Of a stretch of 64,000 bases of DNA, positions 1 to 7,716 are shown in pieces. How positions within the stretch are numbered: position 1 is the first letter of the stretch; every line of letters begins with the position of its first letter. Origin of the DNA: Blastococcus sp. HT6-4. Lineage in GTDB: Bacteria; Actinomycetota; Actinomycetes; Mycobacteriales; Geodermatophilaceae. The stretch spans positions 744,001 to 808,000 of the forward strand of contig NZ_CP155551.1 in assembly GCF_039679125.1 (NCBI RefSeq), read 5' to 3'. The notes beneath the pieces are model-generated. The model was not told the DNA's origin. It saw only the letters and a list, made by a program, of their open reading frames with translations, and made no database searches. The translations under genes were made by a program, and so were the position numbers.

Positions 1-2
1 AC

Positions 3-107
3 GCGGAGTTCCACTTCACCGACGTCTACTGGCCCGACTTCCGGCGGATCGACTTCCTGCGCGCCCTGCGCGACTACTCCGCGCGGCACCGGCGCTTCGG
101 CGGGTAG
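3..107 (+). CDS. Z-isoprenyl (cis-prenyl) diphosphate synthase, C-terminal fragment
   Basis: The last 34 codons of a gene that enters from the left edge; reading frame 3 stops at TAG 105-107. The tail reads [19 protein letters not shown] and ends RHRRFGG, which matches the C-terminus of the UppS family (E. coli UppS has a similar FTDVLWPDF and ends in RRFGG). These enzymes condense isopentenyl diphosphate onto an allylic diphosphate to give Z-polyprenyl chains for cell-wall carrier lipid. The '[16 protein letters not shown]' form resembles the short-chain mycobacterial paralogue Rv1086 more than the essential UppS. A position just ahead of phoH2 also fits the Rv1086 neighbourhood. Family is confident; chain length is inferred. 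Confidence 0.8.
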   Translation, partial: AEFHFTDVYWPDFRRIDFLRALRDYSARHRRFGG

Positions 108-153
108 CCGGGGGAGTGCTCGGGGGAGCGGGTGCGGCTGCGAAACTGCCTCC

Positions 154-1371
154 ATGACCGCAGCAGGCCTCGACATCGCCCTCGAGTACGTGCGGCTCGG
201 GCTGCGCTTCGACCGCCTGGAGCCCGGTTTCGTCGACGCCTACACCGGCGATCCGCGGGTCCGGGCGCAGGTCCTGGACGAGCCGGCCCCCACTCCGCAG
301 CAGCTGCGGGACCGGGCCCGCCGGCTGCTGCGCGAGCTCGATGCGGCCGGCCTGCCCGAGGACCGCGCCGGTTTCCTGCGGGGCCAGCTCACCGGCCTGG
401 AGTGCAGCGCCCGGAAGATGAGTGGGGAGCCGGTCGGCTTCGTCGACGAGGTGCGCAGCTACTTCCAGGTCGACGTCGGGCTGGGGGACGAGGCCGCCTA
501 CGCCGCCGCGCACGCCGACCTCGACGCGCTGCTGCCGGGCGACGGCACGCTGGCCGAGCGGTACGCGGCGCACCGGCGCCGGGAGGAGTGCCCGCCCGAC
601 CGGCTGGAGACCGCGGTACAGGCGCTGTCGAGCGCACTGCGCGACCGGGTCCGTGGGCAGTACGGCCTGCCGGAGTCCGAGACGGTGCGCTACGAGGTCG
701 TCACGGACAAGCCGTGGTCGGGGTTCAACTACTACGAGGGCGACTTCCGCTCGCGGGTGGCCATCAACGCCGACCTGCCGCACCGGCTCTCCCAGCTGCC
801 GCACCTGGTGGCGCACGAGTCCTACCCGGGTCACCACACCGAGCACTGCCGCAAGGAGCGCGGTCTCGTCGAGCGGTCGGGGCGGCTGGAGCACACGGTC
901 TTCCTGGTCAACACCCCCGAATGCCTGATGGCGGAGGGGCTGGCCGACCTCGGCGTCCCGGCGGCGATCGGGGACGGCTGGGGCGCGTGGTCGGCGGAGA
1001 TCCTCGGTGACCTGGGGCTGCGGTTCGACGGTGACCTGGCCGAGCGGATCGCGACGGCGGCCGCGCCGCTGAACCGGGTGCGCCAGGACGCCGCGGTGCT
1101 GCTGCACGACCGCGGAGCCGACGCCGACGAGGTCGGCGCCTACCTCCAGCGGTGGGCGTTGGTCAGCCCCGAGCGGGCCCGCCAGCAGATCCGCTTCCTC
1201 ACCGACCCGCTGTGGCGGGCCTACATCTCGACCTACGTCGAGGGCTACGACCTGCTCTCGCGGTGGCTGACCGCCCGCCCGGCGGCCCAGCCGGTCGCCG
1301 ACCGTTTCGTCCGCCTGCTCGACGAGCCGCTCACGCCGCAGCGGGTCGCCGCCGAGCTCGGGGACGGCTGA
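154..1371 (+). CDS. DUF885-family putative metallohydrolase
   Basis: A 405-residue soluble protein with no signal peptide. It carries HESYPGHHTEHC at about residues 221-232, the HExxPGHH-type motif typical of DUF885 proteins, which are thought to be zinc-dependent hydrolases or peptidases. The EGLADLG segment about 35 residues later (about 264-270) could supply a further metal ligand. The ATG at 154 is chosen because the protein begins about there in the family; the upstream sequence has no clear ribosome binding site. It ends three bases before the next gene, so the two are probably co-transcribed. Substrate and biological role are unknown. Confidence 0.75.
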   Translation: MTAAGLDIALEYVRLGLRFDRLEPGFVDAYTGDPRVRAQVLDEPAPTPQQLRDRARRLLRELDAAGLPEDRAGFLRGQLTGLECSARKMSGEPVGFVDEVRSYFQVDVGLGDEAAYAAAHADLDALLPGDGTLAERYAAHRRREECPPDRLETAVQALSSALRDRVRGQYGLPESETVRYEVVTDKPWSGFNYYEGDFRSRVAINADLPHRLSQLPHLVAHESYPGHHTEHCRKERGLVERSGRLEHTVFLVNTPECLMAEGLADLGVPAAIGDGWGAWSAEILGDLGLRFDGDLAERIATAAAPLNRVRQDAAVLLHDRGADADEVGAYLQRWALVSPERARQQIRFLTDPLWRAYISTYVEGYDLLSRWLTARPAAQPVADRFVRLLDEPLTPQRVAAELGDG

Positions 1372-1374
1372 GCG

Positions 1375-1743
1375 GTGGGCGCCCGGACCCCGGCACGGGC
1401 CCGGTTCCTGGGGCTGTGGACCGCGGGCTGGCTGGCGCTCTTCCTGATCGTCGGCATGGTCCGGTTCGGCGATCCGTCGGTGCAGTGGCCGGTGCTGGTC
1501 GTGCCGCTCCTGTGGGCGCTGGTCGCGCTCCGGCCGCGGCGCGCGGCACGGGACTCCCGGCCCGCCCGGGCACGGCCCGAGCCGGCAGGAGGACCGGCCG
1601 ACGACGAGTGGGCCGACGAGTGGGCCGAGGCCGACCGGTGGCCGGACGAGGACCCGCGGTGGCCGCCGCCGGGCGCGCGTACCGACACGGTGGAGCGCCC
1701 GGCGCTGCGCCGCCGGGACGACGGGCCGCGGGACCGGTGGTGA
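1375..1743 (+). CDS. small two-helix membrane protein, unknown
   Basis: A 122-residue protein starting at GTG 1375, three bases after the stop of the DUF885 gene. Residues about 10-28 and 37-52 form two hydrophobic segments. The rest is a charged, disordered cytoplasmic tail rich in Arg, Asp, Glu and Trp-Pro (repeats such as DDEWADEWAEADRWPDEDP). I do not recognise a family. Tight spacing to the upstream gene and a codon bias like its neighbours support it as a real gene. The tail could be a protein-interaction surface, but nothing specific can be claimed. Confidence 0.5.
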   Translation: MGARTPARARFLGLWTAGWLALFLIVGMVRFGDPSVQWPVLVVPLLWALVALRPRRAARDSRPARARPEPAGGPADDEWADEWAEADRWPDEDPRWPPPGARTDTVERPALRRRDDGPRDRW

Positions 1744-1879
1744 CCACCGGCGGCGCGCGCGGGTTCCGCCGTCGGTCGAGCTGACCGGGCCGGTGGGATC
1801 GCTGGTGCGGGTGAGGCTTCCGGGTGACACGCACCCCTCGATGTGGGTTGCCCGTCACGCGGATGTCACCCCCTGCGCC

Positions 1880-1977
1880 TAGCGTCCGCGGTGAACGGCG
1901 AGCTGCCCTCGCCGTTCACGGGAGGCCCGGTTGGTGCGACTGCGTTCGTCGACCAGAGGGGGCCGGTGCCCGGCCCC
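1880..1977 (+). promoter_or_regulatory. phoH2 promoter -10 and structured 5' leader
   Basis: A TAGCGT hexamer at 1880-1885 fits the actinobacterial TAnnnT -10 box, placing the transcription start near 1891. The leader then begins with a perfect 12-bp hairpin (1891-1902 with 1908-1919, loop CTGCC). This is followed by a perfect 8-bp GC hairpin (1959-1966 with 1970-1977, loop TGC). The whole leader to the GTG at 2037 is about 146 nt. It does not match any riboswitch consensus I know. It may be a regulatory RNA element, or simply an RNA-stabilising structure, for the RNA-processing protein encoded downstream. Confidence 0.45.
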
Positions 1978-2036
1978 TGTGCCGGGACCCGGCCACCTTC
2001 GAGCCGGGGCGCGCCGCGCCCCACGGGAGCCGATCC

Positions 2037-3332
2037 GTGACCACTCGCCGCACGTTCGTCCTCGACACCTCCGTCCTGCTCTCCGACCCCGGGGCGCTGC
2101 TGCGCTTCGGTGACGCCGACGTGGTGCTGCCGCTCGTCGTCATCGGGGAGCTGGAGGACAAGCGCAACCACCCCGAGCTCGGCTGGTTCGCCCGGCAGGC
2201 GCTGCGCATCCTCGACGACCTGCGGGTGGCCCACGGCCGCCTGGACGCCCCGGTGCCGATCGGCGGGGACGGGGGCACGCTGCACGTCGAGCTGAACCAC
2301 AGCGACCCCTCGGCGCTGCCGGCCGGCTTCCGCAACGACAGCAACGACAGCCGGATCATGGTGGTGGCGCTCAACCTGCGCGCCGAGGGCAGGGACGTCT
2401 GCCTGATCACCAAGGACGTCCCGCTGCGGGTGAAGGCGGCCGCGGTCGGCCTGGACACCGACGAGTACCGGGCGCACGACGCGGTCGACGCCGGGTGGAC
2501 GGGCATGGCGGAGCTGTCGCTCGACGACGCGGAGCTCGGTGAGCTCTACGACGCCGGGGAGGCCTTCCTGCCGGCCGCCGCCGAGCTGCCGACGCACACC
2601 GGGCTGGTGCTGCTCTCCTCGCGCGGTTCGGCCCTGGGCCGGGTGCTGCCCGACAAGAAGGTGCGGCTGGTGCGCGGTGACCGCGAGGCGTTCGGGCTGC
2701 ACGGTCGTTCGGCCGAGCAGCGGGTGGCCCTCGACCTGCTGCTCGACCCGGAGATCGGGATCGTCTCCCTCGGTGGCCGGGCCGGCACCGGCAAGTCGGC
2801 GCTGGCCCTCTGCGCGGGGCTCGAGTCGGTGATGGAACGGCGGGCGCACAAGAAAGTGGTCATCTTCCGGCCGCTGTACGCCGTCGGCGGGCAGGAGCTC
2901 GGCTACCTGCCCGGCGGGGAGGGCGAGAAGATGTCGCCCTGGGCCCAGGCGGTCTACGACACCCTGGGCGCGCTGGTCTCGCCGGCGGTGCTCGACGAGA
3001 TCGCCGACCGCGGGCTGATCGAGGTCCTGCCGCTCACCCACATCCGCGGTCGGTCGCTGCACGACTCCTTCGTGATCGTCGACGAGGCGCAGTCGCTGGA
3101 GCGGGGCGTCCTGCTCACGGTCCTGTCCCGGCTGGGCAGCAACTCGCGCGTGGTGCTCACCCACGACGTCGCGCAGCGGGACAACCTGCGGGTGGGCCGG
3201 CACGACGGCGTCACGGCGGTGATCGAGAAGCTCAAGGGGCACGTGCTGTTCGCCCACGTGACGCTGACCCGGTCCGAGCGCTCGCAGATCGCCGCGCTGG
3301 TCACCGAGATGCTCGAGGACCTCCCGCTCTGA
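2037..3332 (+). CDS. phoH2: PhoH2-type PIN domain / PhoH ATPase
   Basis: A 431-residue fusion of an N-terminal PIN ribonuclease domain (residues about 1-140; [12 protein letters not shown] with the acidic PIN site, then IGELEDKR) and a C-terminal PhoH ATPase/helicase domain. Walker [13 protein letters not shown] lies near residue 248 and Walker [12 protein letters not shown] near residue 345. The mycobacterial homologue Rv1095 unwinds and cleaves RNA, so this is probably an ATP-dependent RNA helicase/RNase. An upstream frame is open from 1824, but it would run through the leader hairpins. GTG 2037 places the PIN domain at the N-terminus as in the family. It is expressed alone, with a palindromic terminator-like element just downstream. 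Confidence 0.88.
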   Translation: MTTRRTFVLDTSVLLSDPGALLRFGDADVVLPLVVIGELEDKRNHPELGWFARQALRILDDLRVAHGRLDAPVPIGGDGGTLHVELNHSDPSALPAGFRNDSNDSRIMVVALNLRAEGRDVCLITKDVPLRVKAAAVGLDTDEYRAHDAVDAGWTGMAELSLDDAELGELYDAGEAFLPAAAELPTHTGLVLLSSRGSALGRVLPDKKVRLVRGDREAFGLHGRSAEQRVALDLLLDPEIGIVSLGGRAGTGKSALALCAGLESVMERRAHKKVVIFRPLYAVGGQELGYLPGGEGEKMSPWAQAVYDTLGALVSPAVLDEIADRGLIEVLPLTHIRGRSLHDSFVIVDEAQSLERGVLLTVLSRLGSNSRVVLTHDVAQRDNLRVGRHDGVTAVIEKLKGHVLFAHVTLTRSERSQIAALVTEMLEDLPL

Positions 3333-3349
3333 CCTGCCTGATCACCCCC

Positions 3350-3423
3350 GCGCTCTGGGGGTGTTCCTCGCGCTCCCGGGCTTCTGCAGGACTGCCCGAG
3401 CACGAGCAACACCCCCAGAGCGC
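3350..3423. repeat. palindromic element, copy 1 (possible terminator)
   Basis: A long imperfect palindrome just after the phoH2 stop. Its ends are perfect 16-bp inverted repeats (3350-3365 GCGCTCTGGGGGTGTT and 3408-3423). The centre is TTCTGCAGGA, flanked by CCCGGGC and GCCCG arms. A sequence-related copy lies at 4443-4515, on the other side of the AbiEi-like gene. It may end phoH2 transcription, but two copies around one gene suggest a mobile or repeated palindromic element. Confidence 0.6.
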
Positions 3424-3504
3424 CGTCGTCCACAAGCGGCGGCTCCGTCCACGGAATCGCTCCGGCGATCGCTCGGCGGGCTACGGTCGACGCACGGTCG
3501 ACGC

Positions 3505-4440
3505 ATGTCCGAGCTGCCTGCCGTGCCCTCCGTCGTCCTGCGCCGCGAAGCCCTCGCCGAGGGGTGGGACGACGACGAACTGGCGCGAGCCGTGCGTTCG
3601 GGGGAACTGACCCGGTTGCGGCGCGGCGCCTACGTCGACGCCGTTCTCCCCGCCGAGCCCGCCGCACGCCACGCGTTGCTGGTGGAGGCGACCCTCGCGG
3701 GGCTGCGCCGGCCCTGCGTGGTCAGCCACCAGTCGGCCGCGGTCCTGCTGGGGCTGCCGTTGTGGGATGTTCCGCTCGATCGTGTCCACGTGACCCGATC
3801 TCCCGGCGCGTGGAGCGACCGGAGCCGGGTGCTGCGCTGTCACGTCGCGCGTATCCGCGACGACGAGGTCGTCGACGTCGCCGGTGTGCCGGTCACCGGC
3901 CCGGTCCGCACGATGCTCGACCTGGCGCGTTCACTGCCGCACGAGGCCGCCGTCGTCGCGCTGGACGCCGCCCTGCACCAGGGCCGGCTGTCGCACGACA
4001 CCCTGCGCGCGCGGCTGTGCGACATCGTCGGGAGCCCCGGGTCGCGGAGCGCCGCACGCGTGGTCGCCGCCGCGGACGGGCGCAGCGAGAGCGTGGGCGA
4101 GAGCCGGAGCCGGGTGATCCTCCAGCGCTGGCAGCTGGTTCCCTCGGCGCTGCAGTTCGAGGTCCGGTCCGGCAACGGCGCTCTGGTGGCTCGAACGGAT
4201 TTCGCATGGGAGGACGCGCGGCTGGTGGGCGAGTTCGACGGCCGGGTGAAGTACGGCCGGCTGCTGGGCGTGGGACAGGAGCCCGGCGATGCCGTGTTCG
4301 CCGAGAAACGCCGGGAGGACGCCGTCCGCGACGAGCGGTGGGACGTGGTGCGCTGGGTGTGGGCGGAGCTCGCAGCGCCGCACCGCCTCGCCGCCAAGGT
4401 GCGGAGGGCCCACGAACGGGCGAGCCGCCGGCTGACGTGA
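3505..4440 (+). CDS. AbiEi-family antitoxin-like protein with nuclease-like C-terminal domain
   Basis: A 311-residue protein. The N-terminus (about 1-60) is a winged-helix segment with the LTRLRRGAYVD motif, typical of type IV AbiEi antitoxins that repress their own promoter. The middle contains VSHQSAAVLLGLPL and GVPVTGPVRTMLDLAR, also typical. The C-terminus (about 230-300) reads TDFAWED, then GEFDGRVKYG, EKRREDAVRD and VVRWVWAEL, a DUF559/Vsr-like endonuclease fold with a D-E-K pattern. No AbiEii nucleotidyltransferase toxin lies beside it, so it is a solitary gene. Actinobacterial genomes carry many such orphans. The start at ATG 3505 follows the domain boundary. The role is unproven: a regulator, a decayed toxin-antitoxin half, or a nuclease. 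Confidence 0.72.
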   Translation: MSELPAVPSVVLRREALAEGWDDDELARAVRSGELTRLRRGAYVDAVLPAEPAARHALLVEATLAGLRRPCVVSHQSAAVLLGLPLWDVPLDRVHVTRSPGAWSDRSRVLRCHVARIRDDEVVDVAGVPVTGPVRTMLDLARSLPHEAAVVALDAALHQGRLSHDTLRARLCDIVGSPGSRSAARVVAAADGRSESVGESRSRVILQRWQLVPSALQFEVRSGNGALVARTDFAWEDARLVGEFDGRVKYGRLLGVGQEPGDAVFAEKRREDAVRDERWDVVRWVWAELAAPHRLAAKVRRAHERASRRLT

Positions 4441-4442
4441 CG

Positions 4443-4515
4443 GCTCTGGGGGTGCTGCGCGTGCTCGGCGAGTCCTGCAGGACCCGGCGAGCACGAGGAA
4501 CACCCAAGGAGGAGC
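4443..4515. repeat. palindromic element, copy 2
   Basis: Related to the element at 3350-3423: it begins GCTCTGGGGGTG, has the exact 12-bp palindrome GTCCTGCAGGAC at 4472-4483, then CGAGCACGAGG and AACACCC. Its outer arms are less perfect than in copy 1. It lies immediately after the AbiEi-like stop codon and before a convergent gene, so it can also act as a transcription barrier. Confidence 0.55.
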
Positions 4516-4522
4516 CGGTCGA

Positions 4523-4759
4523 TCAGGCGTCCGCGTCGGCCGGTGGCTCGGTCGGTGTGCGGCGCGTGGGCCTGGCCGCCGGCTTCGGCGGGGTGGTGAC
4601 GGCCCGCAGCAGCGCGACGACGCCCCAGCCGGCGGCCAGGCACCACGGCAGCCGGCTCACCACCTCCTCGGTGGTGAAGTCCCCGCGCACCCCCAGGGCG
4701 AGCACGGGCACGGCCAGCAGGAACCCGACGAGGAGCACGTCCCAGCGGAACGGGCTCAT
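4523..4759 (-). CDS. small two-helix membrane protein at end of flagellar operon
   Basis: A 78-residue protein beginning MSPFRWDVLLVGFLL. It has two hydrophobic helices (about 6-25 and 38-56) and a short Pro/Arg/Thr-rich tail. Its ATG (4757-4759) overlaps the flhF stop codon as ATGA, so translation is coupled to flhF and it is the last gene of the large flagellar transcript. I do not recognise the family. Placement after flhF suggests a role in flagellar assembly or membrane siting, but that is only an inference. Confidence 0.6.
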   Translation of the reverse strand: MSPFRWDVLLVGFLLAVPVLALGVRGDFTTEEVVSRLPWCLAAGWGVVALLRAVTTPPKPAARPTRRTPTEPPADADA

Positions 4760-7716
4760 GCCGACGGGCTGTCCAGGCGCTCGCAGAGCAGCGACGCCCA
4801 GCGGTGCGGGGTCGCGCGAACGCCGTCGAGGAGGGCCACGGGGACGGTCAGCCGCTGCAGCACGGCGGCCGGGTCGGCGCTGAGGTCGGTGTCCTGGACG
4901 ATGAGCGCGTCGACCCGGGCCAGGCCGTCGAGCCACACCTCGAGGTCCTCCGGCTTGCGGGTCGCCTCGACGACGGCCCACACCGCGACCGGGGCCCAGA
5001 TGGCCAGCATCTGGGCCATCCAGTAGGCGTCGCTGCGCAGCGGCGCGTCGACGGCGACGATGGTCACCGTGCCCGCGCTGGCCGCCTCCTGACGCCGGTC
5101 GATCGCGGCGTCGATCGTCGTCATCCGGCTGCCCTTCGGGGCCAGGCCGGCGAGGTCACCCCGGGTCGCCCACTGCACCCGGTCGGGATCCAGCCGCAGC
5201 GACGCCGACAGGGAACGCGCGGCGCGCAGCGTCTCGACGCCCGGGCCGACGACGAACAGGACGTCACCGGCGCCGCTGGGCAGCTCGGGTACCTCGGGCA
5301 GCCGGTCGGCCAGCGCGCGGGTGAGGGCCGCGTACGTCCCGTCGGCCTCGATCCGGGCGACGACGTCGTCCCCGAGCAGCTCCTGCGGCACCCCCAGTGC
5401 GGTCAGCCGGGCGACCACCTCGTCGGGCGTCCGCACGCCGACGGCAGTGGGCGCGGGCGCGGTGGCCGGCTCGTCGGCGTCGTCGAGCTCCGGGGCCTCC
5501 GGCAGGTCGTCGGAGGCCATGAGCGGCCCGACCGGCAGGCGCGTGACGGTCGCCAGCGTGCGGGTCACCGGGGGTGACGGCACCGGCGCGTCGACCGTCT
5601 CGGCCCCGTCCACCGCGTCGACGGTGTCCGCCGGAGCGGACGTGGTGGTGTCCTCCGGGGTGCGCGCCGACGGCGGGACGGCGGGCCGGGACGACGGCGG
5701 CACCGGCGGGAGGCCGCGGCCGCGGGAACCGGGCAGCGGCGGCAGCAGGGAGATCCGCGGCATGACGGTGGTCGCGTCGAGCGACATGGTCATGGGGGCG
5801 GGGTCGCTGGCGGTCCGGGCGAGCATCGGCGCCACCTCGGCGACCTCGGCGACGTCGGTCACCCCGGTCACCCCGGTCACCTCGGTCGCCTCGGTCGCCT
5901 CGGCGGCATCGGCGACGGGAGCTTCGGCCGCCTCGTCCAGCTGGAGGGGCGCGAGCAGCTCGGCGAGCTCCTCGGGTTCGGTCACCGACGCCGCGTCGAG
6001 GGCCGGCTGGGCCGGGGCGCCGACCTCGGCGACCGCGGGCTCGTCGGCGACCGCCGGTTCGGCGTCGTCGGCCGGCGCGGGCGACTCGACGGACGCCGGC
6101 ACCGGGGCCTGCGCCGCGCCGGTGCCGAACAGCGTCGACGGAGCGGGGTCACCGAGGGCCACCTCGGCCCAGATCGGAGCGTCGGCGTGGGCAGCGGCGG
6201 GCTCGTCCCCGGCGAGCGGCTCGCCCCACAGCGTGACGGAGGCGGCCGGGGCGACCGGCGTCTCGCGGGGCACGGCGGGTACGGCCGGTGCGGGAGCGCC
6301 GAACAGGGAGTGGTTGGCCGGGAGCGCCGACTCGACGGTGGCGGGCCCGGGGAGCAGCGACTCGGCGGCAGCCGGTTCGGCCACGAACCACTCGGCGGCA
6401 GCCGGCTCGACGAACGGCTCGTCCACGAACAGCTCGTCCACGAACAGCTCGTCCACGGACAGCTCGGCGACGACAGGCTCGGCCATGAACAGCTCGGCGA
6501 CGACCGGCTCGGCGGCGGGTTCGCTCGCCGGCGGCAGGACGGCGACGGGCTCGGGCACGAACGGCTCGGGCACCGACTCGGCGGCGATCGGCTCGGCGAG
6601 CACCTCCTGGGGCGAGTCGCCCGCGAGCATCTTGCGGAGGATCCCCGCCAGCGCGTCGTCGGAGTGTCCCTGCGCCAGGGCGGAGCGGAGCACCTCGGCG
6701 ATCTCCTCCTGCCGGGTCGACGGCGACGGCTCGGGGACCTCCGGACGGTCGGCCCAGGCGGGCAGGTCGAGCGGCCCGGCCGTGGTCGTGGTGCAGGTGT
6801 CGGCCTGATCTCTCACCGGGGGGTCCTCCTGGTGCACGGCTCGTGACCGCATCGACGTGTCTGCTGAACCGAGGGCCGCGGCCAATGACGGCCGGGATGC
6901 CGGTGCGTCCCACCTGGCGGCGGGGATGTCGTGGTCCCGGTCGGCGGGCAGCCCGGCCGGCTCGTCCAGTGCCTGGGCGACGGCCTGCCGGACGTCGCGG
7001 TCGCCGGACACCATGCGGGCCAGCGCCGCGGTGAACGGGGACGGAGCGGCCGGGGCCTCGGTCGCGTCCTCGGCGTCCGGCGCCGCGGGCTCGGGCAGCG
7101 CCGTGCGCCGGGGAGCCTGCGGGACCGTCGCGCGGGTGGCCGTCGGGAAGGTGGCGCGCGGGAACGAGGCGGGGCCGTAGCCGGTGGCGGGGGCCGCCGG
7201 AGCCGGGGGAGCGGACGGGACGGGTGCCGCCGGGACCTCCGTCACCGGCGCGGCCGGCGCCGCGTCGAGCAGACCGGCCAGCTCGTCGAGCCGCGCGTCG
7301 TCCACGGCCGGCCGGGGCGCCGCCCAGCCCGTGGCGCGGGGTGCGGCGGTCCGGCCGGCGCCCGGGGAGGAGGTCGTGCCGGCGCTGGACCGGGCGGCCT
7401 CCGCGGCCCAGGCGGCGGCCCCGTTGCGGGACGGCGCGGTCGCGCGGGCGCGCGCGGGCGCGGCGGAGGCCAGCGGGGAGTCGTACGACGCCGCGGTCGT
7501 GACCGGGAGGGAACCGGTCGAGGGGGCAGGGACCCCGGGGCGCGCGAACTGGTCGGGCGCCACCTCGGCGATGTAGCGCTCGGTCGCGAAGAAGCCCAGC
7601 ACGCCGCCGGACCGCACCCGGCGCACGCCGACCACGCGGGCGTGCGGTCCGAACTGCTCGCGCGCGGCGGCGATTGCGTCGTCGCGAGAGGCCGCCTCAA
7701 CGGATCGCAACGGCAC
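4756..7716 (-). CDS. flhF: FlhF-like flagellar protein lacking GTPase motifs
   Basis: A 986-residue protein starting at GTG 7716, overlapping the flhA end by 20 nt. The N-terminus (about 1-55, VRRVRSGGVLGFFATERYIAEV) matches the B domain of FlhF, the SRP-like GTPase that sets flagellar position and number. A very long low-complexity Ala/Pro/Glu middle (about 60-770) includes near-repeats such as ELFVDELFVDEPF and VTGVTDVAEVAEV. The C-terminal 200 residues keep the NG-domain layout. However, the P-loop position (about 820-835) reads VVGPGVETLRAARS instead of GxxGxGKT, and the G3/G4 regions read VAVDAPL and VQDTDLS. GTP binding is therefore probably lost. FlhF proteins are usually about 350-500 residues long. 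Confidence 0.75.
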   Translation of the reverse strand: MPLRSVEAASRDDAIAAAREQFGPHARVVGVRRVRSGGVLGFFATERYIAEVAPDQFARPGVPAPSTGSLPVTTAASYDSPLASAAPARARATAPSRNGAAAWAAEAARSSAGTTSSPGAGRTAAPRATGWAAPRPAVDDARLDELAGLLDAAPAAPVTEVPAAPVPSAPPAPAAPATGYGPASFPRATFPTATRATVPQAPRRTALPEPAAPDAEDATEAPAAPSPFTAALARMVSGDRDVRQAVAQALDEPAGLPADRDHDIPAARWDAPASRPSLAAALGSADTSMRSRAVHQEDPPVRDQADTCTTTTAGPLDLPAWADRPEVPEPSPSTRQEEIAEVLRSALAQGHSDDALAGILRKMLAGDSPQEVLAEPIAAESVPEPFVPEPVAVLPPASEPAAEPVVAELFMAEPVVAELSVDELFVDELFVDEPFVEPAAAEWFVAEPAAAESLLPGPATVESALPANHSLFGAPAPAVPAVPRETPVAPAASVTLWGEPLAGDEPAAAHADAPIWAEVALGDPAPSTLFGTGAAQAPVPASVESPAPADDAEPAVADEPAVAEVGAPAQPALDAASVTEPEELAELLAPLQLDEAAEAPVADAAEATEATEVTGVTGVTDVAEVAEVAPMLARTASDPAPMTMSLDATTVMPRISLLPPLPGSRGRGLPPVPPSSRPAVPPSARTPEDTTTSAPADTVDAVDGAETVDAPVPSPPVTRTLATVTRLPVGPLMASDDLPEAPELDDADEPATAPAPTAVGVRTPDEVVARLTALGVPQELLGDDVVARIEADGTYAALTRALADRLPEVPELPSGAGDVLFVVGPGVETLRAARSLSASLRLDPDRVQWATRGDLAGLAPKGSRMTTIDAAIDRRQEAASAGTVTIVAVDAPLRSDAYWMAQMLAIWAPVAVWAVVEATRKPEDLEVWLDGLARVDALIVQDTDLSADPAAVLQRLTVPVALLDGVRATPHRWASLLCERLDSPSA

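Noticed and set aside
1890-2036. Cyclic-di-AMP (ydaO) riboswitch before phoH2
   Set aside because: The conserved ydaO core is not present; only simple hairpins are seen.
3505-4522. A complete AbiE toxin-antitoxin pair
   Set aside because: No AbiEii nucleotidyltransferase is encoded on either side.
5321-6808. Long plus-strand open frame opposite flhF
   Set aside because: It is the antisense frame of the Ala/Pro-rich FlhF middle; its Ser/Ala/Thr run has no domain or start signal.
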